The notes under the pieces were generated by a model. The model did not search any database. It saw only the letters and a list, made by a program, of their open reading frames with translations, and was not told the origin of the DNA. 64,000 nt of DNA, taken from Tragulus kanchil (Eukaryota > Chordata > Mammalia > Artiodactyla > Tragulidae). Position numbers and translations under genes: made by a program. This document shows positions 51,694 through 63,218 of the stretch, piece by piece (position 1 is the first letter of the stretch; each line of letters opens with the position of its first letter). Location: NCBI GenBank assembly GCA_022376925.1, contig JAIOJX010000025.1, positions 7,347,141 to 7,411,140 on the forward strand. Reading direction: 5' to 3'.

Positions 51694-51954
51694 CTGCCAT
51701 ACAGAATGACATTCATAGGAATAATAGTACACATGATTTCCAGATAACTCTGTCTCCCTTGTGACTCTGGTGAAGATAGGACTCATCATACCTTGCGGAA
51801 ATAACCTTACTACTGCTTTAAAAAGTCTTGAAAATAGGGGCAAGGAGATACCTGGCACCAAAGCTTTAGGCTAAAGATATTAAAATTTTCAAGAATTAGG
51901 CCAGAGCAGTCCTCTCAAGTCACTGCATATTTTTAACTAAATAAGATCACTGAC

Positions 51955-51977
51955 ACACACACACACATACACACACT
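51955..51977. repeat. (CA)n microsatellite, interrupted
   Basis: CA units interrupted by one CATA. Confidence 0.85.
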
Positions 51978-52277
51978 CAGTATTTAGGCCAAGTATTATC
52001 TTTCAAGATCTTAGATTTATCTTTTCTCTTACGGCTATCCCACCCTACTCCCCAACTCTCCAAACAGCTTAGAAAATTCATTTTTTTTCAATGGCACAGA
52101 CAAGATTTAGCAATTATACAATGAGAACATCAGTCTAGATTTATTTTTTTGTAAATAATTGTGCCTTTGTAATAAGAGTTGTTTAATGACCTATATTATA
52201 TGGTTACCTCTTTGAACTAAAAGGATACAGTATGATTTATAGTTTAAAAAATCAATAGTATTACTTTATGAATAAAG

Positions 52278-52486
52278 TAGTATTAGTTGCTTCAGTCATG
52301 TCTGACTCTTTGTAACCCAATAGGCTATAGCCCACCAGACTCCTTTGCCAGTGGAATTCTCCAAGCAAGAATACTGGAGTGGGTAGCTATTTCCTTCATC
52401 AGGGGATCTTCCAGACCCAAATCCAACCGTGGTCTCCTGCAATGCAGGTGAATTCTTTACCATCTAAGCCACTACGAAAGCCCCAG
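52278..52486 (-). mobile_element. Bov-tA-type SINE with short target duplication
   Basis: Minus orientation: TTGCTTCAGTCATGTCTGAC through CTAAGCCACTACGAAAGCCC. Target duplication GAATAAAG at 52270-52277 and 52487-52494. Its 3' part recurs at 53544-53598 because duplication 16 starts inside it. Confidence 0.88.
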
Positions 52487-53032
52487 GAATAAAGCAACGG
52501 GGCACCAATTGTGTATCCAGAATGTGTGCTGAAATCCTAATACCAACCATGTTAGTTAAGATTTAGTGGCATTATAAAAGTCACATCATTAATTGAGGTG
52601 TACACCAATTTGAGTTCATTTTTAAATTCTGAGATGCTGGATAAATAATTTCATTTCCTGGGGCTCCCTTACCACAGATGTAAAATGGAAATTTATAAAG
52701 GGCTCCAGATCTCTTTCTTCAGCTCATGAATAAAAAGTATTTTTGGAAGTTCTGAGTCTCTGAAAAATGATGCTACATAAGCAATATAATTTTTAACACT
52801 GCAATTATTCTTTAATATTTCATTGGCTATTATTATAAGTACACAACTGCATCTTTACCTATACCTAGTTCTAACATTCTTACTGACTGAAATGCTTAAA
52901 ATAACTTCCTTTAAAAAAATCTCTGATTTTTGTCTTTTGTATGAGTTAAAGATACCAGTTAAATCCTTTTCACATTACTGACTTTTGAATAAGAATAAGC
53001 AAGAATGACAAGTTAAAAGTGAACAGCTGAGG

Positions 53033-53348
53033 GGCTTCCTGGTGGTCCAGTGGGTAAGGACACCGCCTTGCAGTGCAAGGCGCCCGGGTTTGATCCCTGG
53101 CCTGGGAAGATCCCACGTGCTGTGGGCGGCTGGACCGTTGTGTCCAATTACCGAGCTGGAGCTCTGGAGCGCATGTGCCCAGAGCCGGTGCTCTGCGACA
53201 ACAGAGGCCACCGCGATGGGAGGCCCACACGGGCCAAAGAACAAAGATGGATGAAAACTAGATAAATGAAAGACCAAGAGAAGTGGCCCGCCCACCCCTC
53301 TCCCTCCCCAACCCGCCCCCTCCAATAAATAAATAAATAAATAAATAA
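53033..53348 (+). mobile_element. CHR-like SINE with perfect 18-base target duplication
   Basis: Plus orientation: GGCTTCCTGGTGGTCCAGTG head, TTTGATCCCTGGCCTGGGAA, internal TGGACCGTTGTGTCCAATTA, GAACAAAGATGGATGAAAAC and an (ATAA)n tail. Target duplication AAAAGTGAACAGCTGAGG at 53015-53032 and 53349-53366. The head has small deletions compared with the copy at 54143. Confidence 0.92.
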
Positions 53349-54142
53349 AAAAGTGAACAGCTGAGGAAACAGCTTTCCTTCTTTAGCATATATTCCAGAA
53401 ATACTTTCTACCTTTGACAAAGTAGCATTCACACAGTCAGGGGTTTAAAACTAACTTGAGAAGACATTGGCCTCCCTGAGGGTCTGGAGGTGAACCTTAA
53501 GGAGCATCTCTAGAAGGCAAACTCAGAGGTGGGTGCCAGCAATGTCTCCTGCAATGCAGGTGAATTCTTTACCATCTAAGCCACTACAAAGCCCCAGGAA
53601 TAAAGCAACGGGCACCAATTGTGTATCCAGAATGTGTGCTGAAATCCTAATACCAACCATGTTAGTTAAGATTTAGTGGCATTATAAAAGTCACATCATT
53701 AATTGAGGTGTACACCAATTTGAGTTCATTTTTAAATTCTGAGATGCTGGATAAATAATTTCATTTCCTGGGGCTCCCTTACCACAGATGTAAAATGGAA
53801 ATTTATAAAGGGCTCCAGATCTCTTTCTTCAGCTCATGAATAAAAAGTATTTTTGGAAGTTCTGAGTCTCTGAAAAATGATGCTACATAAGCAATATAAT
53901 TTTTAACACTGCAATTATTCTTTAATATTTCATTGGCTATTATTATAAGTACACAACTGCATCTTTACCTATACCTAGTTCTAACATTCTTACTGACTGA
54001 AATGCTTAAAATAACTTCCTTTAAAAAAATCTCTGATTTTTGTCTTTTGTATGAGTTAAAGATACCAGTTAAATCCTTTTCACATTACTGACTTTTGAAT
54101 AAGAATAAGCAAGAATGACAAGTTAAAAGTGAACAGCTGAGG

Positions 54143-54460
54143 GGGGCTTCCCTGGTGGTCCAGTGGGTAAGGACACCGCCTTGCAGTGCAAGGGGCGCCG
54201 GTTCGATCCCTGGCCTGGGAAGATCCCACGTGCTGTGGAGCGGCTGGACCGTTGTGTCCAATTACCGAGCTGGAGCTCTGGAGCGCATGTGCCCAGAGCC
54301 GGTGCTCTGCGACAACAGAGGCCACCGCGATGGGAGGCCCACACGGGCCAAAGAACAAAGATGGATGAAAACTAGATAAATGAAAGACCAAGAGAAGTGG
54401 CCCGCCCACCCCTCCCTCCCCAACCCGCCCCCTCCAATAAATAAATAAATAAATAAATAA
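54143..54460 (+). mobile_element. CHR-like SINE (duplicate of the 53033 copy)
   Basis: Better preserved head (GGCTTCCCTGGTGGTCCAG, GGCGCCGGTTCGATCCCTGG). It has the same target duplication at 54125-54142 and 54461-54478, carried by duplication 16. Confidence 0.92.
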
Positions 54461-55298
54461 AAAAGTGAACAGCTGAGGAAACAGCTTTCCTTCTTTAGCA
54501 TATATTCCAGAAATACTTTCTACCTTTGACAAAGTAGCATTCACACAGTCAGGGGTTTAAAACTAACTTGAGAAGACATTGGCCTCCCTGAGGGTCTGGA
54601 GGTGAACCTTAAGGAGCATCTCTAGAAGGCAAACTCAGAGGTGGGTGCCAGCATTCACTAAGTTCTTAGCTCTGTGGGCCCCAAACTAGGAGAGGAACTC
54701 TGAAGTCACTGGCAGAGATTTCCAGATAGAGGTCAAGGAAATGTAGCCAGGCAAACCTACAGAGGTAAGGAAACCAAAGATGTCCCTGGATAAACTTGTA
54801 AACTTCTCCAAGGGCAGTAGGTGCTGTGACTGGCTCCTCCACCCCCTTTTCTAACTGCTCAACTAGTGTCAGGTGATTAATTTAGAAAACTAAATGCAGT
54901 ATTTATATATATACATAAACATTTATGTGAATATACATATATACACGCACATATGTACCCCCACGCATATATCTGTTTGTGGGAATTTCTAGAAAGCAAT
55001 ACAAGAAGCCTTTCGTTGTATTTATACCTGGGGCCCTGGAGAGCAGAACTGAGAAGCCACAGGGGAAGGGAGAGTTTTACTTTTCTTTCATACCCTTTTA
55101 CACATTTTGACTAGTTTTAACCGTAGTGAATATCTTTGTTTGTTTGTTTGTAGTGAATATTTTTATTCAAAAAGTTATGCTTAAATTTTAAAAATCTTAA
55201 TCCCTTTTTTTTGACAAAAAATTTAAATATAGGCACATATAGGCAACCATTATATTGTAATCCTTCTAAGCTAAATAAATACCTTATTTTTTTGTTGT

Positions 55299-55503
55299 TG
55301 TTCAGTTCCTAAGTCATGTCCAACTCTTTGTTACCCCATGAAGTGCAGCACACCAGGCACCTCTGTCCATGGTATTTCTGAGGCAAGAATATTGGAGTGG
55401 GTTGGCATTTCCTTCTCCAAGGGATCTTCCTGACCCAGGGATTGAATCTGGGTCTCCTGCATTGGTGAGTGGGTTCTTTTCCCCTGAGCCACCAGGGTAG
55501 CTC
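55299..55503 (-). mobile_element. Bov-tA-type SINE
   Basis: Minus orientation: TTCAGTTCCTAAGTCATGTC, GGCAAGAATATTGGAGTGGG, GAGCCACCAGGGTAGCTC. Its second half recurs at 56536-56661 because duplication 17 starts within it. Confidence 0.88.
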
Positions 55504-57690
55504 AAATGCCACATGTCTGACTATTATTAGTAGATATGCTGTGTAGAAGAGTGGAGTGAGGTGTGTAAACTATGTGGTGTGTGTGTGGGAAACCAGGAGG
55601 TTCAAGGTTGGGTTGAGAAGGCATGAGTTTTGTGTGCATTTTTTTTGTGTGAATGGGTCTTTGTATAAGGAAAATTTTTAGCTGGATAAGAACTGGGAAA
55701 AAGCATTCACTGAATTGTATAGAAAAGACATTTGTTTCTAGACCAAATTTGATGACAAGTTTTTTTTTTAAAAAAATCTTAAAAACACTGTCATTGTAAA
55801 AAGCTGACATATGCACTTATTATGTTGGTGGTAGTGACTTCATTAGGTTAATATTTTACTACTAAACTGGTACTCTTCAAATGGCTAGAATTTCCATATT
55901 GTAGAAATGATTGATTTTGAGCTTACACTGATAATATATTGACATTATTTATGACTACAGAATACATATAGAGAATATGTATGTTTGTGGAATTTCCATC
56001 TATCTCAGATGGGTTATCTTTGGTGAAATAAACTCATTATTAAAGTGTCATATCTTATTGGAGTAGGGCTTTTTACCTAATGATTGCTACCTACAAAGAG
56101 AATTACACATAAAACCCTACCTTTTCTCCCCACAGGCAGTGATCTGAAAATGCCAGAAAATGATTCTTTCAAAAATTTTTTCTTTGCATTTCTTAGTATT
56201 TCAAAGTTCTTTTCTTAGTATCTCTTCTTATTTTGGAACCTATACCTCTAGTTTGTGAATCTGAGCTAAAATGTGGGATTTTAGTACTATATAACACATG
56301 TTACATGAGTCATTTCGATTTTATCTTTAAAAGATTCTAACACTGAATTAAGTGTGAAGTAAAATTTTTCAGTTAGAACAAATTATGCTGCTATTTAAAA
56401 ATAAAAGTACTGATTTAATATTACTTGTCTTCATGGTAAATCCACGTAAGTGTGTTTTATAACCTTTCCTTACAGTATTAAGATACACTTCATTAATCTG
56501 GGCTGATAAAATGGTATGAGTCATAATCAGCTCAACTGAGGCAAGAATATTGGAGTGGGTTGGCATTTCCTTCTCAAGGGATCTTCCTGACCCAGGGATT
56601 GAATCTGGGTCTCCTGCATTGGTGAGTGGGTTCTTTTCCCCTGAGCCACCAGGGTAGCTCAAATGCCACATGTCTGACTATTATTAGTAGATATGCTGTG
56701 TAGAAGAGTGGAGTGAGGTGTGTAAACTATGTGGTGTGTGTGGGAAACCAGGAGGTTCAAGGTTGGGTTGAGAAGGCATGAGTTTTGTGTGCATTTTTTT
56801 TGTGTGAATGGGTCTTTGTATAAGGAAAATTTTTAGCTGGATAAGAACTGGGAAAAAGCATTCACTGAATTGTATAGAAAAGACATTTGTTTCTAGACCA
56901 AATTTGATGACAAGTTTTTTTTTTAAAAAAATCTTAAAAACACTGTCATTGTAAAAAGCTGACATATGCACTTATTATGTTGGTGGTAGTGACTTCATTA
57001 GGTTAATATTTTACTACTAAACTGGTACTCTTCAAATGGCTAGAATTTCCATATTGTAGAAATGATTGATTTTGAGCTTACACTGATAATATATTGACAT
57101 TATTTATGACTACAGAATACATATAGAGAATATGTATGTTTGTGGAATTTCCATCTATCTCAGATGGGTTATCTTTGGTGAAATAAACTCATTATTAAAG
57201 TGTCATATCTTATTGGAGTAGGGCTTTTTACCTAATGATTGCTACCTACAAAGAGAATCACACATAAAACCCTACCTTTTCTCCCCACAGGCAGTGATCT
57301 GAAAATGCCAGAAAATGATTCTTTCAAAAATTTTTTTTTTGCATTTCTTAGTATTTCAAAGTTCTTTTCTTAGTATCTCTTCTTATTTTGGAACCTATAC
57401 CTCTAGTTTGTGAATCTGAGCTAAAATGTGGGATTTTAGTACTATATAACACATGTTACATGAGTCATTTCGATTTTATCTTTAAAAGATTCTAACACTG
57501 AATTAAGTGTGAAGTAAAATTTTTCAGTTAGAACAAATTATGCTGCTATTTAAAAATAAAAGTACTGATTTAATATTACTTGTCTTCATGGTAAATCCAC
57601 GTAAGTGTGTTTTATAACCTTTCCTTACAGTATTAAGATACACTTCATTAATCTGGGCTGATAAAATGGTATGAGTCATAATCAGTTCAA
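55378..57690. repeat. Direct duplication 17, about 1.16 kb
   Basis: Copies are 55378-56535 and 56536-57690, offset 1158 at the start. The unit begins inside a Bov-tA SINE, which is why the second SINE copy is truncated. Small homopolymer and (GT) length differences are visible. Confidence 0.95.
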
Positions 57691-58002
57691 CCACAATGCA
57701 TAAACATGGCCCCAGTCTCAGACAGCTGTAACAAAGCATCTCCTCTGGCATGAAAACTAAAGAAGGAGTGAGGGTGAATGGGAGAGGATGCTAATTTTAG
57801 TATTGCTAACACTAAAATTATTTTGCCAGACATTTTCTTACCTTCAGATCCCCCAGCAATGGGTCAACTCATCTAGCACTGCAAGGGTGCACTAGATAGG
57901 GACTTCCTTCTGGTAAGAACATTAGAGAACCACTGACCTAAATCAATTGCCCTACAAGCACCACGTGCAAGCTCCTTCATGGCTGATACGGATGCTGATG
58001 AC

Positions 58003-58560
58003 TACCATAGACTGAGCTGTGTGCCCCGACACATCCATAGGTTGAAGTCCCCCAATATGGGCTTCCCTGGTGGCTCAATGGTAAAGAACCTACCTGCTAA
58101 CGCAGGAGAAGTGGGTTTGATTCCTAGATCAGAAAGATTCCCTGGAGGAGGAAATGGCAAGCCATTCTAGTGATCATTTCTGGGAAATCCCATGGATTCA
58201 GGAGCCTGGCGGGTTACAGGCTTGCAAAAAGCTGGATATGACTTAGCAACTAAACAACAAAACTGCCAATATGGTATCTGGAGATAAGATCTTTGAGAGA
58301 CACTTAGGGTTAGATAAGTCTATAAGCATAGAGCCCTCATGGTGGAATTAGTCCCTGAGGAAACAGAAACCTTGGTCTCCATGCCCTGCCCTCCCCTGTG
58401 AGGACACAGTGAGATGCCAGCCATCTGCAAGAAGCTGACCATGCTGGTACCATGATCTCAGACTTCTGCCTTCCAGAATTGTGAGAAAATACGTTTGTGT
58501 TGTTTAAGCCATCAAATCTGTGGTACTTAGTTACGACAGCCTAAGCTGCACAAGACACTG
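58003..58560 (+). mobile_element. MaLR (MLT1/MST-like) solo LTR, interrupted by a SINE
   Basis: A non-coding LTR relic of an old mammalian retrovirus-like family. In order: CTGAGCTGTGTGCCCCGACA, GTATCTGGAGATAAGATCTT, GTGAGGACACAGTGAGATGC, CCTTCCAGAATTGTGAGAAA, TGTTGTTTAAGCCATCAAAT. No internal gene is present. The part after 58152 is repeated in duplication 18. Confidence 0.65.
58061..58265 (+). mobile_element. Bov-tA-type SINE inserted in the LTR, with target duplication
   Basis: Head GCTTCCCTGGTGGCTCAATG to terminal TATGACTTAGCAACTAAACA. Target duplication CCAATATGG at 58052-58060 and 58266-58274. The 3' half recurs at 59244-59357. Confidence 0.9.
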
Positions 58561-60301
58561 ACCATGCATCTCCAGCAAAAAAAGAAATCATTTCATGCTT
58601 TATGAAACAAACTTTGGGTTCTTAGTATGTGCCCAAACGTTCAAGCAGATAAAAAGTTCTTCCTCAAAAATATTTTTGTACATGCAAAGGTGCTCTTTTG
58701 CTTCATTCTATTCAGCAACAAAATACAAGCAACACTCAGTTTTCATAACTTGTGCCATCCACTCGTCTGACTTATAACAGTGTCACTTGAAGCCCACAGG
58801 CCTGAGATCAGTTGAAGTACCTATTAAAATTCAGTGGGTTCCATTCAAAATGAACTAAATCAGAATTTCTCAGGGTGTGGCCCTGGAATATGGGGAGAGG
58901 GCTATGTATTTTAAATGAGCATCCTTTGAAATTCCAATACATGCTGAAGATTGGCAACTTCTAATATAAAAACAATAGAGCTATTCTGGATCAATGACCC
59001 CAGATGAGAAGGCCTGTAAACATTTGTCACACTAGGCCTGCCAAAAGCAAAGTTGGAATGACATGTTTGAGCAGAGCCGGCTAAGGGACAAGAAATCTTA
59101 CATTCATTTAGGTTCTCTACCCTTTATTATTGCATAAAATCTGATCGTCCATAGCAGATCCTTCCTTCCAGTTCTCCTTGCCAACACTATCCTCTAGATC
59201 TTTAACACATGAGTAGCAATCAACAAAACTGCCAATTTTGGTTAAATGGCAAGCCATTCTAGTGATCATTTCTGGGAAATCCCATGGATTCAGGAGCCTG
59301 GCGGGTTACAGGCTTGCAAAAAGCTGGATATGACTTAGCAACTAAACAACAAAACTGCCAATATGGTATCTGGAGATAAGATCTTTGAGAGACACTTAGG
59401 GTTAGATAAGTCTATAAGCATAGAGCCCTCATGGTGGAATTAGTCCCTGAGGAAACAGAAACCTTGGTCTCCATGCCCTGCCCTCCCCTGTGAGGACACA
59501 GTGAGATGCCAGCCATCTGCAAGAAGCTGACCATGCTGGTACCATGATCTCAGACTTCTGCCTTCCAGAATTGTGAGAAAATACGTTTGTGTTGTTTAAG
59601 CCATCAAATCTGTGGTACTTAGTTACGACAGCCTAAGCTGCACAAGACACTGACCATGCATCTCCAGCAAAAAAAGAAATCATTTCATGCTTTATGAAAC
59701 AAACTTTGGGTTCTTAGTATGTGCCCAAACGTTCAAGCAGATAAAAGTTCTTCCTCAAAAATATTTTTGTACATGCAAAGGTGCTCTTTTGCTTCATTCT
59801 ATTCAGCAACAAAATACAAGCAACACTCAGTTTTCATAACTTGTGCCATCCACTCATCTGACTTATAACAGTGTCACTTGAAGCCCACAGGCCTGAGATC
59901 AGTTGAAGTACCTATTAAAATTCAGTGGGTTCCATTCAAAATGAACTAAATCAGAATTTCTCAGGGTGTGGCCCTGGAATATGGGGAGAGGGCTATGTAT
60001 TTTAAATGAGCATCCTTTGAAATTCCAATACATGCTGAAGATTGGCAACTTCTAATATAAAAACAATAGAGCTATTCTGGATCAATGACCCCAGATGAGA
60101 AGGCCTGTAAACATTTGTCACACTAGGCCTGCCAAAAGCAAAGTTGGAATGACATGTTTGAGCAGAGCCGGCTAAGGGACAAGAAATCTTACATTCATTT
60201 AGGTTCTCTACCCTTTATTATTGCATAAAATCTGATCGTCCATAGCAGATCCTTCCTTCCAGTTCTCCTTGCCAACACTATCCTCTAGATCTTTAACACA
60301 T
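58152..60301. repeat. Direct duplication 18, about 1.06 kb
   Basis: Copies are 58152-59210 and 59244-60301, offset 1092. A 33-base filler (59211-59243) includes AACAAAACTGCCAAT, which also occurs inside each unit. Confidence 0.95.
58848..58962 (+). mobile_element. MER5A-like hAT relic, 3' part
   Basis: AACTAAATCAGAATTTCTCA, GGGTGTGGCCCTGGAATAT, TTTTAAATGAGCATCC and GATTGGCAACTTCT, in the order of the 3' half of the family. The duplicate is at about 59940-60054. Confidence 0.55.
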
Positions 60302-60344
60302 TGTGGCTGAATTATTATAACAGCTTTCAGGCAGAGATTGCATG

Positions 60345-60550
60345 AGAAAAGGCAGCTAAACTTTACTGAGTACCTGGAGTATATGTATGTGTTTCATGCA
60401 CCATCATCTTTACTTTTCCTAACATTGTTATGAAGTAGGTATTAGTTTCCTTCTTTCATACATAAGAAAACTGAGTTCAAAGGAAATCGCCCAAGGTAAT
60501 ACACAGAATAAAATGTAGGACTGGGATTCAGTCTAGGGCCTGTGTGATTC
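60345..60550 (+). mobile_element. MIR-type (MIR3-like) relic
   Basis: TTTACTGAGTACCTGGAGTA, TATGAAGTAGGTATTAGTTT, AAGAAAACTGAGTTCAAAGG, GGACTGGGATTCAGTCTAGG: the usual order of this ancient SINE tail family. Confidence 0.6.
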
Positions 60551-60970
60551 TAATTCTCTCCTGCTGCTCCTGATTTCCTCTTTGTGCCCCACAGCCATCC
60601 CCAGCAGCTTGTGTTGCTTCAGTTCTGCTTTCACTGTTGCACTTCTCTTAAAAACAGAACATTAAAACAAACGAGGTCCTCCATCTGGTTTTCAGGGACG
60701 TTGACAGTCTGCCCCTCTCTCCCTAACCAACCTTCTTTTCCTTGCTCCTCAGATTCATTCTTCACTGTCCTATAAACAGATTATTTTGCTTATTTCTATA
60801 CTACCAAGGGTAGTGAACATATTATTCTGCTTATTTTGGTACTATCAGTGGTATTTCTGGATATTTAAGGATTTTTTTTTTTTTTTTTGAACAATTAGCA
60901 AGATGCTTTTCTCTTTTGCCTTTCCAAACACAAGATCTTGGCTCTGGTTAACTTGGGAGACCTAGCTTCA

Positions 60971-63218
60971 GCCTGGGGCATAAAAGGCAGATATAGAGTT
61001 GAGTGGATTTAGGGGGAAATAAGATCAGTTTTAAAGGAGGAGTGCATATAGAGAGAGTAAGGTAATTTTTAGTTAGATTTTTTTTCTTTTGCTGGAAAAA
61101 TGGAATTTCATGAACAGAATTTGGAAAAAGGGAAATTGTCTTGAGGAAGGATTTACTTAGTTTCTTTATTTCTCTAATTAATTCCGACAAAACCTGATCA
61201 CTGACTGCTCTTCTCATGCAGACAAGATAGTTCTGCATGAGAGCCATGGTGCTTACTGTCCTGGGAGAAGAAAGAAATAGCAGAAAGGAAGCCAAAGCCA
61301 AGATGTGGATCCAATTCACTGAGGAACCACTGAGGGGGGATTCTTGCTCCACTTGTTTGATTTGGAGATCAGAACTGTCCTGCCAGGTTACTATGTAGGG
61401 AACGGTTTGGGCTTTCTCAGCCCACCCTCAGCTCCCAGATAGTATAGACCCTGCACTGAGAGCCTGAGAGCCAGAGAACCTGCACCAGGCCTAGCAATTG
61501 CTGCTGGTGCTTAAAAGGATGCTGCAGGCACCCAGCCCTGTAGCCCCCAGGAGCTGAGCTGAAGCCACACATGCCAGAGAGCAATCTGGGTGGCAAAGGC
61601 AAGTCACTGCCACTGACAAGCAGCACCCAAACGGACAATGAACACTGCCCAGAGACCAAAAGAGTCAAAGAACCCCACACTTTAGCCTCTCCAGGGGACA
61701 CATAAACACCTCTCCCCTCCAGTGGCCAGATGCTACGGAGAAGAGCAGGGGAAGGAGTGGTTTCCCAAGAATGTGAGCAACCTTATAGATTCAAGCTAAG
61801 ATCAATAAACCTGGTCTCATAGCATCTTTCCAGAGTTCCCTGACCCAGGGATGGACATGTAAACCAGAAAGAGACTGCAGGGAGATTGCAGGGAGGGATC
61901 AGTAAGCCCAGGTCCCTAGGACACTGGCTCATGGCACAGGGAGACACTGTCCTACTTGACTAGATCTTGGTCATAATGTAGGGCAAGCCTTCTCTTATTA
62001 ACTCACATAATTGCTTAATTAGCTTAATTACTTAATTTACTGATTGCTTCATTTCACTTGTTGAGTGAGGATATGTGTCTGTTTAGCAAGCAAAACCAAA
62101 GCCTGGGGCATAAAGGCAGATATAGAGTTGAGTGGATTTAGGGAAATAAGATCAGTTTTAAAGGAGGAGTGCATATAGAGAGTAAGGTAATTTTAGTTAG
62201 ATTTTTTCTTTTGCTGGAAAAATGGAATTTCATGAACAGAATTTGGAAAAGGAAATTGTCTTGAGGAAGGATTTACTTAGTTTCTTTATTTCTCTAATTA
62301 ATTCCGACAAAACCTGATCACTGACTGCTCTTCTCATGCAGACAAGATAGTTCTGCATGAGAGCCATGGTGCTTACTGTCCTGGGAGAAGAAAGAAATAG
62401 CAGAAAGGAAGCCAAAGCCAAGATGTGGATCCAATTCACTGAGGAACCACTGAGGGGGGATTCTTGCTCCACTTGTTTGATTTGGAGATCAGAACTGTCC
62501 TGCCAGGTTACTATGTAGGGAACGGTTTGGGCTTTCTCAGCCCACCCTCAGCTCCCAGATAGTATAGACCCTGCACTGAGAGCCTGAGAGCCAGAGAACC
62601 TGCACCAGGCCTAGGAATTGCTGCTGGTGCTTAAAAGGATGCTGCAGGCACCCAGCCCTGTAGCCCCCAGGAGCTGAGCTGAAGCCACACATGCCAGAGA
62701 GCAATCTGGGTGGCAAAGGCAAGTCACTGCCACTGACAAGCAGCACCCAAACGGACAATGAACACTGCCCAGAGACCAAAAGAGTCAAAGAACCCCACAC
62801 TTTAGCCTCTCCAGGGGACACATAAACACCTCTCCCCCCTAGTGGCCAGATGCTACGGAGAAGAGCAGGGGAAGGAGTGGTTTCCCAAGAATGTGAGCAA
62901 CCTTATAGATTCAAGCTAAGATCAATAAACCTGGTCTCATAGCATCTTTCCAGAGTTCCCTGACCCAGGGATGGACATGTAAACCAGAAAGAGACTGCAG
63001 GGAGATTGCAGGGAGGGATCAGTAAGCCCAGGTCCCTAGGACACTGGCTCATGGCACAGGGAGACACTGTCCTACTTGACTAGATCTTGGTCATAATGTA
63101 GGGCAAGCCTTCTCTTATTAACTCACATAATTGCTTAATTAGCTTAATTACTTAATTTACTGATTGCTTCATTTCACTTGTTGAGTGAGGATATGTGTCT
63201 GTTTAGCAAGCAAAAACC
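60971..63218. repeat. Direct duplication 19, about 1.12 kb
   Basis: Copies are 60971-62098 and 62101-63218. The first 170 bases of copy 2 lose single bases in many homopolymers (A4 to A3, G5 to G3, T8 to T6), so the offset falls from 1130 to 1120. The remainder matches almost perfectly. Confidence 0.95.

Larger units (their letters stand above)
52432..54653. repeat. Direct duplication 16, about 1.11 kb
   Basis: Copies are 52432-53543 and 53544-54653. Copy 2 loses single bases near its start (53587, 53612). Copy 1 has small errors within its CHR-like SINE near 53031-53125. Confidence 0.95.

Noticed and set aside
53033..54460. tRNA genes
   Set aside because: Box-B-like GGTTCGATCCC words are in SINE heads (53.1, 54.2, 0.65 and others). 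No intact cloverleaf was seen.
60948..61352. 134-codon open frame beginning MEQESPLSGSSVNW
   Set aside because: In the duplicate at 62230-62472 the frame is broken by homopolymer differences. No recognisable domain and low complexity at the C-terminal end. Kept only as an observation.
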